From Candidatus Petromonas tenebris (GTDB lineage Bacteria; Bacillota; Clostridia; Peptostreptococcales; Caminicellaceae), in NCBI GenBank assembly GCA_014236755.1, contig JACCKY010000003.1:19341-83340 (forward strand): a DNA stretch of 64,000 bases. The letters run 5' to 3'. The position numbers and the translations under genes were made by a program. Shown in pieces: positions 18,863 to 28,107 of the stretch. Under the pieces are notes generated by a model. The model was not told where the DNA came from. It saw only the letters and a program-made list of their open reading frames with translations, and did no database searches. Every line of letters begins with the position of its first letter. Within the stretch, counting starts at the first letter, position 1.

Positions 18863-20053
18863 TTATTTGTTATTTTCCAGCCAGTCTATAGCCCCTTGAG
18901 TAAGCAACGCTGTTCCTAACCAAAATACCTCCTCATCTAAATCAAACTTAGAATTATGGTGAGGGTAAACTATCCCATCAATTTCCTTTATAGAACTCAA
19001 AAAGAAAAATGTGCCCGGAACTTCTTCTAAAAAATACGCCATATCTTCTCCACCCATAACAGGTACTTTTATTTCGATTATATCATCCTCACTAATTATT
19101 TTTTTTGCACTGTTTACAAAGTCTAATGTAAAATCTTCATCATTAACAAGAGGAGGATATCCAAATGTATATTCATATTCATATTCTCCACGCATTCCTT
19201 TAGTAATGTTTTCTATTACTTCTTCTATACGTCTTGCAATCCTCTCTCTAACCTCTTTATCCGTTGCCCTAACCGTACCTTCCAGTTCCACGAAATCCGG
19301 AATAATATTGTACGCTCTTCCACCATGAACTTTTCCTATAGTTAACACCGCTGGATCAGTAGCTTTAACTTCTCTGCTAACAATATTTTGAAGAGCTGTT
19401 ATTACTTGACCAGTTATTGCTACTGGGTCTACTCCCTGCTCAGGATAAGCTCCATGGCATCCCTTACCTTTAATTTTTATATGAAACCTATCTAGACAAG
19501 CCATAAGTTTTCCATAACAAACACCTATCTTTCCCGATGGAAGACCATCAACAACTCTACCAATATGAAGTCCTATGACTGCATCAACCTTTGGGTTTTC
19601 AAGGGCACCATCTTCTATCATTGGTTTTGCTCCACCAGGCCCTTCTTCAGCTGGCTGAAAAATCAGTTTAATATTGCCTTTTAAGCTTGCTTTGTTTTCA
19701 TTTAGTATTTTAGCAGCACCTAATAACATTGCTGTGTGGGCATCATGACCACAAGCATGCATATTACCGTTTGTGGAAGCAAATGATAAACCCGTCTCTT
19801 CCTTTATTGCCAAGCCATCCATATCAGCTCTGAGGGCAATAGTCCTACCTGGTTTAGAACCTTTAATAAGCCCCACTACACCATATCCCCCAACATTATC
19901 TCTGTATTCTATTCCCATCTCCTCCAGTCGTTCTTTTACATAAGCGGAGGTTTGAGGCAGTTGCAGTCCTACCTCAGGAATTTGATGCAATTCTCTTCTC
20001 CAGCTAACTATCTCTTCTTGTATTTTTTTTGATTCATTAACGATATCAATCAT
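18863..20053 (-). CDS. M20-family amidohydrolase (N-acyl-amino-acid deacylase type)
   Basis: A dimetal peptidase/deacylase of the M20D group (HipO, YxeP, indole-acetyl-amino-acid hydrolases), 396 residues, cytoplasmic. Metal-site motifs are MHACGHDAHTAML, the EEGPGGA general-base region and VMGGEDMAYF near the C terminus; the lid domain lies in between. I start at ATG 20053 behind AAAGGAG; a GTG nine bases earlier overlaps that site. It is directly downstream of two membrane proteins and a PucR regulator, which suggests hydrolysis of an imported N-acyl or aminobenzoyl-type compound. The substrate cannot be read from sequence. Confidence 0.88.
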   Translation of the reverse strand: MIDIVNESKKIQEEIVSWRRELHQIPEVGLQLPQTSAYVKERLEEMGIEYRDNVGGYGVVGLIKGSKPGRTIALRADMDGLAIKEETGLSFASTNGNMHACGHDAHTAMLLGAAKILNENKASLKGNIKLIFQPAEEGPGGAKPMIEDGALENPKVDAVIGLHIGRVVDGLPSGKIGVCYGKLMACLDRFHIKIKGKGCHGAYPEQGVDPVAITGQVITALQNIVSREVKATDPAVLTIGKVHGGRAYNIIPDFVELEGTVRATDKEVRERIARRIEEVIENITKGMRGEYEYEYTFGYPPLVNDEDFTLDFVNSAKKIISEDDIIEIKVPVMGGEDMAYFLEEVPGTFFFLSSIKEIDGIVYPHHNSKFDLDEEVFWLGTALLTQGAIDWLENNK

Positions 20054-20142
20054 TTTTAGCACTCCTTTCTATTTTTCCCTCTACCCTTTTATTATTATAA
20101 AAACAAACCTCTCCCCCAAAAATTTCAAAGAACGTATCCATG

Positions 20143-20829
20143 TTACGCTTCACTTGTTGTATTATTAGATTTATTCTCCTTATTGTACAGAATTCTAGCA
20201 ATTCCTATTGTCCCGAAAACTGCAGCTATTATTAACATCCAAGCAGACATACCAGTAGTGTAACGTAATAGGACAGGAATACCTATACCAATAACGGCAA
20301 GTTTAGGATATTTGAAAGCAAACTGCCCAAAAACTGCTCCAAGAATAGCCGGTACGGTATAATTCCTAAAAGCATCAGCCAAAGCAGGAGGGAATAATTT
20401 TATTAGCATAGTACCGACAAAAGCTGCTAAAGTAACACCTATTAAATTAGTAATGACCGATCCAGTAATTCCTAAAGTTGAAATGACCTCGGCTTCTTTT
20501 GTTCCCGGTTTTGTGTCTGTAACTTCAAGAGCCATTCCGGCACAAGGCAAACGCAAGTTTGAAATATTGCCTGACAAGAACGACAAATATGTACCTGAAA
20601 GACCCAAGATAGAGTAATAGGATATCGGTTCAACTACATAAAAAGCTCCATATAAAGTGGCAATCATTCCCCAGGCCTTTAACGCTGTAGAAAACGATGG
20701 GGCAGCTCCATGAACTAAATACAGATAGATAGAAGGCAGAAAACTCAGTATAGCAGCAGTTAAAAGCGTCCACATTCCTACTTTAGTAACAGGTTTAAAC
20801 CATACCTGGTTAAATTCTTTATTATCCAT
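20143..20829 (-). CDS. Multispan membrane protein, partner of the DUF5058 protein
   Basis: A 228-residue protein with about six hydrophobic segments. The N terminus is polar (MDNKEFNQVWFKPVTK) and the C terminus is charged. A conserved-looking loop reads YLSFLSGNISNLRLPCAGMA followed by a charged stretch before the next span. I do not know an established function; it is usually annotated hypothetical. The start is ATG behind GGAGGTG. It lies between the DUF5058 gene (23 bases upstream) and the M20 amidohydrolase (about 90 bases downstream), so the pair is probably a two-subunit transporter. That role is inference from context. Confidence 0.75.
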   Translation of the reverse strand: MDNKEFNQVWFKPVTKVGMWTLLTAAILSFLPSIYLYLVHGAAPSFSTALKAWGMIATLYGAFYVVEPISYYSILGLSGTYLSFLSGNISNLRLPCAGMALEVTDTKPGTKEAEVISTLGITGSVITNLIGVTLAAFVGTMLIKLFPPALADAFRNYTVPAILGAVFGQFAFKYPKLAVIGIGIPVLLRYTTGMSAWMLIIAAVFGTIGIARILYNKENKSNNTTSEA

Positions 20830-20852
20830 TAAAAGTCACCTCCATAAATAAT

Positions 20853-21551
20853 TTAAGCAAACAGAACTGCAGCAAACATTCCAATCAACATAGCAATACC
20901 TAAAGAATATTCCTTAATCTTAGGATATTTTTTTGTTATATTTACCAGGGCAACCATTGCTATTGCTCCAACAATTACTGCAATTAAGTTTCCTCCACCC
21001 TTTATCACATAACCTGAGTTAAGGTATCCAAATACTCCCAGCATGGCAGCACCACTTAATACGGCCAGCCATTTTACATCTCCTCCGCCTACTTTGGTCC
21101 TCAATTTCTCTAATTTATGGCAGAACAAACCAACAAATACCAACCATCCTGCTCCATTCACAGCCATTGTCCACCAGGAAGTTGCAACAGCTTTGAGGTC
21201 GTAGTCAGGCCCACCAAATTGAATTCCTAATGCATCTGCCCCTGTTTTAGCTGCTGTCAACTCAGTTGGAGCTGATCCTATAATAGCTAGTCTCATCCAG
21301 CTAATGGGACCTCCAATCACTGACATCATACCCACCATAATTATAAATATAGCTATTACTGGCCCTATAGCAGTTATTAGTCCTGTTTTAAATGCAGTTT
21401 TACAAGTTTCATCTGGTATTCCCAGCTTTTTTGTAGTAGACCTAGCAAGCTTTGTATAAATTATTGCTTGAATAGCTGCCATAATAACTACTGGTGCTGC
21501 CACAATCCATACACCCAATTCATTAGCTACTTTTAAAATCTGATCATTCAC
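20853..21551 (-). CDS. DUF5058 family membrane protein
   Basis: About 232 residues with six or so membrane spans. It resembles the uncharacterised DUF5058 family in features such as WMRLAIIGSAPTELTAAKTG and the final AVALVNITKKYP-like segment. The start is GTG 21551, which has GGAGGTG six bases upstream; an ATG at 21566 would place the binding site inside the coding region. Neighbours are a membrane partner, an M20 amidohydrolase and a divergently unrelated but same-strand PucR regulator upstream. It is presumably one half of a small secondary transporter or channel; no substrate-binding protein or ATPase is nearby. Confidence 0.78.
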   Translation of the reverse strand: MNDQILKVANELGVWIVAAPVVIMAAIQAIIYTKLARSTTKKLGIPDETCKTAFKTGLITAIGPVIAIFIIMVGMMSVIGGPISWMRLAIIGSAPTELTAAKTGADALGIQFGGPDYDLKAVATSWWTMAVNGAGWLVFVGLFCHKLEKLRTKVGGGDVKWLAVLSGAAMLGVFGYLNSGYVIKGGGNLIAVIVGAIAMVALVNITKKYPKIKEYSLGIAMLIGMFAAVLFA

Positions 21552-21692
21552 AAACAACACCTCCATTATTAAAGTTATTAGATATTTCTATAAATTTTCC
21601 TAAATTCTTTTGTAGAAATGTCAAAAAATTAACTGCTTTTTTTAATAATTGTTTTTTTACATAAAAATCTCTGTTAATTTTGTGTTTTTTTA

Positions 21693-21727
21693 CAAAATAA
21701 AAAACACCTAAATAAATTAAGTGTTTA
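21693..21727 (-). terminator. Terminator overlapping the pucR stop
   Basis: On the minus strand AAACACTTAA pairs with TTAGGTGTTT and TTTTATTTTG follows. It includes the pucR stop codon and separates pucR from the DUF5058 gene. Confidence 0.7.
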
Positions 21728-23345
21728 AGAGATTTATAAACTTTAATATAATTTCAAGCTTCAATCTTTCAATAGGATTTTTAAATTCAACATAACATAA
21801 TTGCTGGATTTTATCTATTCTATACCGAACAGTATTACTGTGTATGAACAACTTTTTAGCAGCTAAATTATAATTACAGCCACTATCCAGATATGCTTTG
21901 AGAGTCAAAAGCAGTTCATCCTTATCATCTTGACTAAATATGGGAGAAATGTCTTCTACAATGGTATTGAAATCCTCTTGCTGAAAGGCCTCTATTCTGA
22001 AAAGTCCAAAGGGTCCCAGTTCTTTATACAAGACAACTTTTTCACTTGGATAGATATGGCCTCCTATTTCTATAGACTTTATACTTTCTATATAACTTTT
22101 CCTTATATTAAAGACCCTGTCCACTGTATATCCTATTCCACACTTAAAATCGCTGTAAGGTATATCTTTCTCCAAATAATCTATGAGCATACTACATTTA
22201 TCTTTGATTTCACCATTGTCAACAATGTCTTTATAGGTTTCATATAAAATTACTAACTGATTTTTGCTTTGTAAGCCAAATATAGCTTTTTTTCTAGAAA
22301 AACTCTGATATATTCTCCGGGAAATCTTTTCTCTGTGTTCATACAAATATATATTCTCATTAAGCTGCTGAATACATATACAAATAAACTTTTTATCAAT
22401 ATTAATCTGTAGATTTTGAGCTCTTTTATAAAGCTTTTCCTCATCTTTATAGGTCTTTTTAATTATATCCTGAATAAACTCATCCTGAAATATTCCTTCC
22501 ATAGAGTTCATTAAATAAATTTGCTCATAAACGTAAGAGAGCAAAGTATAGCTCAATCTGATGGAAAAAAGATCATAGTAGTCTATCTTATTCCCTGTTT
22601 CCCACACTACAAAATAAGCCACGGTTATATTTTGGACAATTATAGGGATGGTAATCCATGATTTTTTTTTCTTATCTTCAATGTTTTTTATACGATAAAT
22701 TTTTAACTTGTCACAAATAATTTCTCTTTGATGACTAAACGAAGGGTCCCATAAATCAGTATAATCTATGCTATTTTTTTTACTTGAAATTTGTTTTCCA
22801 GTACTGTAAACATTATCACTCATTAAGTCATAAATTAAAACAGATTTTCCCAACTCAATAGAAAGATTTTGTATTATTCCCCTTATTTTTTTGTCAAAAT
22901 ACTGGTAGTTAGCATATATTGGTAAAAGCTTCTTGGTATCATTGATTCGCAAAATATATCTGTTTAAAACTACAGCATTTACGGCATTGATAACATCAAT
23001 CCATGCAGCCTCATAGGGCAAACTGATTAAAGGTAAATTAAATTCATTACACATATTTATAATTTCCTCAGGAATTGCCTTCAAAAACCTGTCCACTTTT
23101 ATTCCAAGTCCTGCTGCATTATTTTGATGTAAATGTAAAATTACATTCTTGAAAAGCCCGTAGTCATTTTTAAATAAATACCCAGTTGTAACCACAAACT
23201 CCTTACCCTTAAACCATTTATATCCGTCAGGCGCATCAAATAAAGTAACCGCTTGTATCCTTCTGTCCAAACCCTTTGACCCTGCCAATATGCTACAGTC
23301 CTTAAAATATTTTGATTCCAATACCTCCCTAACCGTTACCCCATT
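21717..23345 (-). pseudogene. pucR: PucR-family transcriptional activator with an apparent 1-base frameshift at its start
   Basis: From 23321 leftward an open frame of 534 codons encodes a PucR protein: N-terminal PucR sensor domain (GSKGLDRRIQAVTLFDAPDG, FVVTTGY), a long middle region, and a C-terminal helix-turn-helix (LDSGCNYNLAAKKLFIHSNT, VRYRI). The expected N terminus VTVREVLESKYF lies upstream, but the only good start, ATG 23343-23345 behind AAGGGGG, runs into TAA after two codons. One extra G in the GGGG run would restore MGVTVREVL in frame. So this is a recent deletion, a sequencing error, or a phase-variable tract. If translated it probably activates the transporter-M20 genes downstream. 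Confidence 0.75.
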
Positions 23346-23706
23346 GATATCCCCCTTCTCCTTATGCTTCTAAATCATAGAAGCTTTTGGTATAATTTGC
23401 TATTCCATTTTTAATCTTATCTCTGCAAAATCTTCAAAATTCTTCAATCTTTAATTAATATTTTCTGCGTAAGCTAACAGAATCTTGTAGCTCATTAGGT
23501 GTCATCTTATATATATATTAATTTTAATTCATAATTCATAATTATACCACAGTCAATAATATCTATCCTTACGGTTTCTTTCAAAAATAAAGTCAAATCG
23601 AAAAACTAAAAAATTAGTTGACTATACTAAAACGATATATTAGAATCAAATTATACTATCCCCAGGTATATGGGAGTAAGGAGGTTTTAATAGGAGGATG
23701 ATTACA
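23346..23706. other. Intergenic region between pucR and rhodanese gene
   Basis: AT-rich, no open frame of note. TTGACT (around 23617) could be a -35 box for the rhodanese gene. The stretch TTTCAAAAATAAAGTCAAAT around 23580-23620 resembles one at about 18415-18455, so a further short repeat may be present. TATCCCCAGGTATATGGG just before the ribosome binding site might be an operator, but I cannot assign a regulator. Confidence 0.35.
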
Positions 23707-24024
23707 ATGTTTAATTTTGGTACTAAATATGAAAAAATATCTGTTGATGAAATAGAAAAGCACATGAGTGAAGGAGCTATTCTAGTAGACATAAGAAATG
23801 AAGATGCCTATAAGGAAGGTCATATCAAAGGAGCTCTTAATATTCCCATGAAATCTTTGCCCTTTAGGATGAGTGAGCTGGATAAGAATAAAGATATATT
23901 AGTGATTTGTTATGTAGGTGGAAGTAGCAGAGTAGCTTCAAAGATTTTGAGCAAGGCGGGATTTAACGTGAAAAATGTAAATGGCGGCATGAAGGCTTGG
24001 AAAGGCGAAGTAGTTACACTCTAA
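23707..24024 (+). CDS. Single-domain rhodanese-like sulfurtransferase
   Basis: A 105-residue rhodanese domain that carries persulfide sulphur on a catalytic cysteine. Marks are AILVDIRNEDAYKEGHIKGALNIP, the active loop ICYVGGSSRVASKIL with the cysteine, and the closing NGGMKAWKGEV. The start is ATG 23707; an ATG nine bases earlier falls directly against GGAGG and is less likely. A monocistronic plus-strand gene in a mostly minus-strand region. The donor and acceptor are unknown; proteins of this size often serve in sulphide or thiosulphate handling. Confidence 0.88.
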   Translation: MFNFGTKYEKISVDEIEKHMSEGAILVDIRNEDAYKEGHIKGALNIPMKSLPFRMSELDKNKDILVICYVGGSSRVASKILSKAGFNVKNVNGGMKAWKGEVVTL

Positions 24025-24041
24025 TTCTTCGCCTTATTTTA
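24001..24041 (+). terminator. Terminator of the rhodanese gene
   Basis: AAGGCGAAG, in the last codons, pairs with CTTCGCCTT downstream of the stop, followed by ATTTTA. The stem therefore includes the gene's 3' end. Confidence 0.65.
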
Positions 24042-24101
24042 CATGATTAATATTCCTATATATAATACGTAGGAAATTCATTTTTTACAATCCCTGTTTC
24101 T

Positions 24102-24656
24102 TTAATCTTCCCAACGCTTTAGACAGTCAGTATTTATATTAAAATTATCTAATACCCTTCCTATCGTTTGATTAACGATATCATCTATCGTTTTGGGATT
24201 TGTATAGAAGGCTGGAACTGGCGGTGTAATTATTGCTCCTATATGACATAGTTTAAGCATGTTTTCTAAATGAATAGCATTTAAAGGCGTTTCCCTTGTC
24301 ATCAATACTAACTTTCTTTTCTCTTTTATAGTTACATCTGCTGCTCTGATAATTAAGTCTTCTGTATAGCCGCTTGCTATTCCTGCTAAAGTTTTCATGC
24401 TGCAAGGAGCTATAACCATGCCATCACATTTGAATGAACCGCTAGATATTGAAACTGCTAAATTGTTTTCATTATAATAATAATCTGCTATTTTCACTAC
24501 TTCTTCAACAGTATATTCCGTCTCAGTTTCTATTGTTACTTTACCCCACTTACTTATTAAAAGATGAGATTCTATACCTTTTTTCTTTAATTCTTGCAGT
24601 ATTCTAATTCCATATATTGCTCCTGAGGCACCAGTAATAGCTAGAATAATTCCCAT
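24102..24656 (-). CDS. ubiX: UbiX-type flavin prenyltransferase
   Basis: Makes prenylated FMN, the cofactor of UbiD-type decarboxylases. The 184-residue flavoprotein shows [17 protein letters not shown] at the N terminus, [20 protein letters not shown] for FMN and dimethylallyl phosphate binding, and [10 protein letters not shown]. All usual motifs are present, so the enzyme looks intact. I start at ATG 24656 behind GGGGAAG. Its expected client, the ubiD gene upstream, is broken by an internal deletion, so this copy may now serve another UbiD elsewhere or be on its way out. Confidence 0.88.
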   Translation of the reverse strand: MGIILAITGASGAIYGIRILQELKKKGIESHLLISKWGKVTIETETEYTVEEVVKIADYYYNENNLAVSISSGSFKCDGMVIAPCSMKTLAGIASGYTEDLIIRAADVTIKEKRKLVLMTRETPLNAIHLENMLKLCHIGAIITPPVPAFYTNPKTIDDIVNQTIGRVLDNFNINTDCLKRWED

Positions 24657-24680
24657 AGCCACTTCCCCTTTATAAAAAAA

Positions 24681-25460
24681 TTAATTTTTTATATCAGTCA
24701 AACTTTTATATTGAAAAACTCCTACTATCAACAAGATCCCGAGCCCAATAAGGTTACTTAAATAATTTGGCTAGAATAACATAAATGCTGCTACCAACAA
24801 ACCAATGCATTCATAACCAGAAGTTTTCCTGAATAACCGTCTGTTTACTCCGCTAGCCAATGCATAACATCCAACAAGTATTGCTATTGAGGATACTATA
24901 ATATGTTTTATATCACCATATAATAAAATCTCTGGTCTATATACAAAAACAAATGGAATTATATAAGCAACTATGCCTAATTTAACTGCTGTAAACCCTA
25001 CCTTCATCGGATCTGATTTAGCAATGGATGCTGCTGTATATGCAGCCATAGCTACGGGAGGTGTCATGGTAGCCATTGCTGCAAAATATACTATAAACAT
25101 ATGTGCAGCCATAGGCTGTACACCGGCTCTAATTAGAGCTGGAGCTGCTAATGATGCAGCCAAAATATATGTTGGAGTTATGTTCATTCCCATTCCGAGA
25201 ATAATAGTTACAATCATTGTCAAAATTAGAGCCAAAAACAATTTCCCCGACGCCAATGCTAAAACAAGAGATGTAAACTTGGCGCCGATATCTGTTAATG
25301 AAATAATTCCTACTATAATCCCTGCCGCTGAACATGCTATTGCAATAATTAAAATAGTTTTTATAGAATGTTCTAAGGTACTTAATATTTTTTTTGGACT
25401 CATCCATTGACTTCTATCCTTTGTAAAATAGCTAAATACAATTAATAAAATAATTGATTC
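24681..25460 (-). pseudogene. TRAP transporter fused permease (TAXI type), C-terminal remnant
   Basis: The frame encodes the C-terminal part of a DctM-like fused TRAP permease: LGMGMNITPTYILAASLAAP, MFIVYFAAMATMTPPVAMA and KVGFTAVKLGIVAYIIPF. The N-terminal half (several hundred residues) is missing; in-frame homology starts inside the end of the ubiD remnant with ESIILLIVFSYFTKDRSQW. A TAG stop at 24771 interrupts the tail, after which the frame continues PNYLSNLIGLGILLIVGVFQ to 24681. No substrate-binding protein is present. It was probably the importer for the substrate of the adjacent UbiD/UbiX pathway. Confidence 0.8.
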
Positions 25461-26105
25461 AAAGGCTGCTCTGCCTATTCATCACATCATCGGGTACTTT
25501 TATTCTCTCTGGATAAGGTCTGCTCACGGGCTTTGTAGCATCAATTATCATCTTATCTCCTACTGCATGTATAATAGAAGATGGATCCAAAGAGCCACCT
25601 CTAACCCCTTTTATAATATCCACATCTTCAGTAGCCTGAACTCGAGTAGCCATTGCACAAAGAACTTCTTTTTCATTAAATACATCGATGTCTTTATCTA
25701 CAACAATGATATGTTTTAGTTCATCCTTCCCTCGTATTAACATTCTGCGATGAGATGAATTATATATTCCAGTATCTGGATCCGGTGCAATTACAGCATC
25801 CACTAAATAGGGATATCCATCCATCTCATGATGAGTAAGTACTGGTAACTCCGTTAAGTCTACTTCATCTCCTATCTTAACTATCTCTTTAACCGGGGCT
25901 TCTTCTTTGCTTATAACAATTGGTTTTATAAATCTTTGACTCCTTTTAGCCACTTCAAAACTTGTTTCCATACGCCATTTATCTTTCATTAAATCCATGG
26001 CTACAGCACACTTTTCTCTTGTTGCAAACATATTAGTAATAACTTTAAATTGACTCAATTTACCTTTTAGATTTTTAACTTTTTCAAAAACTAATATGTA
26101 ATTAA
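25459..26105 (-). pseudogene. ubiD: UbiD-family decarboxylase remnant with internal deletion
   Basis: The 199-codon open frame from a TTG shows two separate pieces of a UbiD protein joined in frame. The first covers FKVITNMFATREKCAVAMDL to RMLIRGKDEL; the second starts KHIIVVDKDIDVFNEKEVL and runs to ATKPVSRPYPERIKVPDDV. About half of the normal protein, including the region with the catalytic Glu-Arg-Glu residues, is missing between them. Homology also extends upstream of the TTG (ILVFEKVKNLKGK) without a start codon. The product cannot be a working decarboxylase. The 3' end runs into the TRAP permease remnant. Confidence 0.85.
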
Positions 26106-26208
26106 AAATTTTTAGTTACTGTATTGTAAAAAAGCTTAACCTGTTAACTTGTAAATAATATGTATATATTATAAAATATAGTAAAATCCTTACAAAGGGG
26201 AGTTCTTT

Positions 26209-26943
26209 ATGTCTGAATATAAGGCTAAGATAACGCATTTATTCCACAGTGGATTTATTGTAGAAACTGAAAACCATACCTTAGTATTTGACTATTTTAA
26301 TCCTCGTACTAACTCCAATTTACCTTCCAGCGGTCTATTAAATTTCCATTATTTTGCTGAAAAAGATAATGTGTTTGTCTTGGTATCCCACAGCCACAGC
26401 GATCACTATACTCCTGAAATATTTAAATGGCAAAGCCTAAATCCCAATATAAAATATATACTTAGTGATGATGTAAAAGCTAAAGACATTAAACCGAATT
26501 ATTATTTTATGAAAAAATATGAAGAATTAAAAATAGATAAAATAAAAATTAAAACCTATGGCACTACTGATAGAGGTCTGTCCTTTTTAGTTAAAGTAGA
26601 CGGCTTGTCTATCTTTCATTCCGGTGATCTTAACTGGTGGCATTGGAAAGATGATTCTCCACAGGTTCAGGCTAAGGAGGAGAGAGACTTTAAAGATGAG
26701 ATTGAAAAAATAAAGGATGAAAAAATTGATATAGCCTTTGTTCCCGTTGACCCTAGGCTTGAAGAATTTTATTATCTTGCCGGTGAATATTTTGCTAGAA
26801 CTATAAAACCAAATCTCTTAGTACCAATGCACTTTGGTGACAAGTTTTATATTACCGAAAAATTTAAAAAGAAAATCAGTAATTTATATCCCGAAATTCC
26901 TACTATTTCAAATATAATGGATGTTATATTTTTTAAAGAGTAG
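26209..26943 (+). CDS. Metallo-beta-lactamase-fold hydrolase
   Basis: A 244-residue cytoplasmic metallohydrolase. The zinc motif is SHSHSDHY (HxHxDH) near residue 65; a later histidine lies in FHSGDLNWW and another in VPMHFGD. The N terminus ITHLFHSGFIVETENHTLVFDY is typical of the UlaG/YtnP-like branch of the superfamily. The start is ATG behind AGGGGAG. The natural substrate cannot be predicted. It stands alone and is unrelated to the ubiD remnant on the other strand. Confidence 0.85.
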   Translation: MSEYKAKITHLFHSGFIVETENHTLVFDYFNPRTNSNLPSSGLLNFHYFAEKDNVFVLVSHSHSDHYTPEIFKWQSLNPNIKYILSDDVKAKDIKPNYYFMKKYEELKIDKIKIKTYGTTDRGLSFLVKVDGLSIFHSGDLNWWHWKDDSPQVQAKEERDFKDEIEKIKDEKIDIAFVPVDPRLEEFYYLAGEYFARTIKPNLLVPMHFGDKFYITEKFKKKISNLYPEIPTISNIMDVIFFKE

Positions 26944-27195
26944 CAAAAATAATTCAACTAGTCATAGTCGTTAGCTTAAGGTAATATATGGTTATTTCCT
27001 ATATGAAAATGTAAAAAAACTCGCTCCTTGTTTTTTATACATTTTTATTATTATTGGAATATTATGAATTAAGTTAACTCTTATGTTTAAATAGTAAAGT
27101 ATATATACAGTCAATATTTTCAATGATTAAAAGCATTTACATTGGGTAAAATAATTAATGAAATTTTCAAAATAACTTATAGAAAGGGTGATTTT

Positions 27196-27633
27196 ATGAG
27201 ACACATGACTCCTTTTAATCGAAGAAAAAACATGATGAAAGAGTTTATGAGAAACTTCTTTGATGAAGATTTTGACTTTATGGACCTTTTGCCCAGCAGT
27301 GTAAATAGTGGGTTAATGCGTACGGATATTAAAGAAACAGACAAGGAATATATAATAGAATCTGAAATGCCAGGTTTTACAAAGGATCAGATTGATATCA
27401 GCATAAATGACGGATATATAACCATCAAAGCCAAGAGAGAAGACCAGTTGAATGAAGAAAGGGAAGGGTATATCAGAAAGGAAAGAAGTTATGGTGAAGT
27501 TAAAAGGTCCTTTAAGCTACAAAATGTAAAAGAAGACGAAATAAAAGCTCAGTATAAAAACGGACTTTTAAAGGTAACTTTGCCAAAGATTAAAGAGGGC
27601 AAAAATTCTTCAAAGAAAATTGATATTGAATAG
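27196..27633 (+). CDS. hsp20: Small heat-shock protein, Hsp20/alpha-crystallin family
   Basis: ATP-independent holdase of 145 residues. The alpha-crystallin domain runs from about residue 35, with MPGFTKDQIDISINDGYITIKAKR and the late motif AQYKNGLLKVTLPK (the A-x-x-x-n-G-v-L pattern). The C terminus KKIDIE has the I-x-I anchor used for oligomerisation. I start at ATG 27196 (MRHMTPF) behind AAAGGGTG; the frame upstream is open for 18 more codons but has no binding site. No CIRCE or other heat-shock operator is visible in 26944-27195. Confidence 0.92.
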   Translation: MRHMTPFNRRKNMMKEFMRNFFDEDFDFMDLLPSSVNSGLMRTDIKETDKEYIIESEMPGFTKDQIDISINDGYITIKAKREDQLNEEREGYIRKERSYGEVKRSFKLQNVKEDEIKAQYKNGLLKVTLPKIKEGKNSSKKIDIE

Positions 27634-27664
27634 GCTATCATGACTATGATAGCCTATTTTTTCT
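27630..27664 (+). terminator. Terminator of hsp20
   Basis: AGGCTATCAT pairs with ATGATAGCCT, followed by ATTTTTTC. Confidence 0.88.
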
Positions 27665-27684
27665 CATTTAGCCTAAAAAACTAC

Positions 27685-28101
27685 CTATTTTTCCTCATTA
27701 TGTACCTTTACTATTATAAGAGCCTCACCTTCAACAGGATTACTTCCTTTAATTGGTTCTATATTTAATTTAGATCTTATCCATCCCATCATGTAGCGAT
27801 CAATTACATACCCTATTGCAGCTCCTATAATGAATCCCCCTATACCAATAGCTATAGGTCCACCTGGAATAACAGTCCTACCCCATATTGTTCCAAAAAA
27901 CATTAGTACCATTGCACCGCACATAACACCATTCGAATTGCTTATGCCGTCAGATTTACGAATACTGTCTCCAATTTTATGTTTATTATTCTTTAATCGG
28001 TCTAGAAAGACTATTTCATATTTTTTAAAATTATGAGTTTCTAATGTGTTAATTATTAGTTCTAAATTGATAGACTGTTTACATATTCCTAAAATGTACA
28101 T
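27685..28101 (-). CDS. Hypothetical membrane protein, glycine-rich hairpin type
   Basis: I do not recognise this 138-residue protein. Residues 1-45 look soluble (MYILGICKQSINLELIINTL), then come two glycine-rich hydrophobic segments, with VIPGGPIAIGIGGFIIGAAI resembling a glycine-zipper hairpin, and a charged C terminus. It starts 6 bases after the stop of the membrane-protein gene upstream and has a weak ribosome binding site, so translation is probably coupled. The pair forms a small operon of unknown role. Confidence 0.6.
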   Translation of the reverse strand: MYILGICKQSINLELIINTLETHNFKKYEIVFLDRLKNNKHKIGDSIRKSDGISNSNGVMCGAMVLMFFGTIWGRTVIPGGPIAIGIGGFIIGAAIGYVIDRYMMGWIRSKLNIEPIKGSNPVEGEALIIVKVHNEEK

Positions 28102-28107
28102 AGGATA

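Noticed and set aside
24973..25410. 145-codon plus-strand frame opposite the TRAP remnant
   Set aside because: Antisense shadow of a hydrophobic gene; low-complexity Ala/Ile composition, no binding site.
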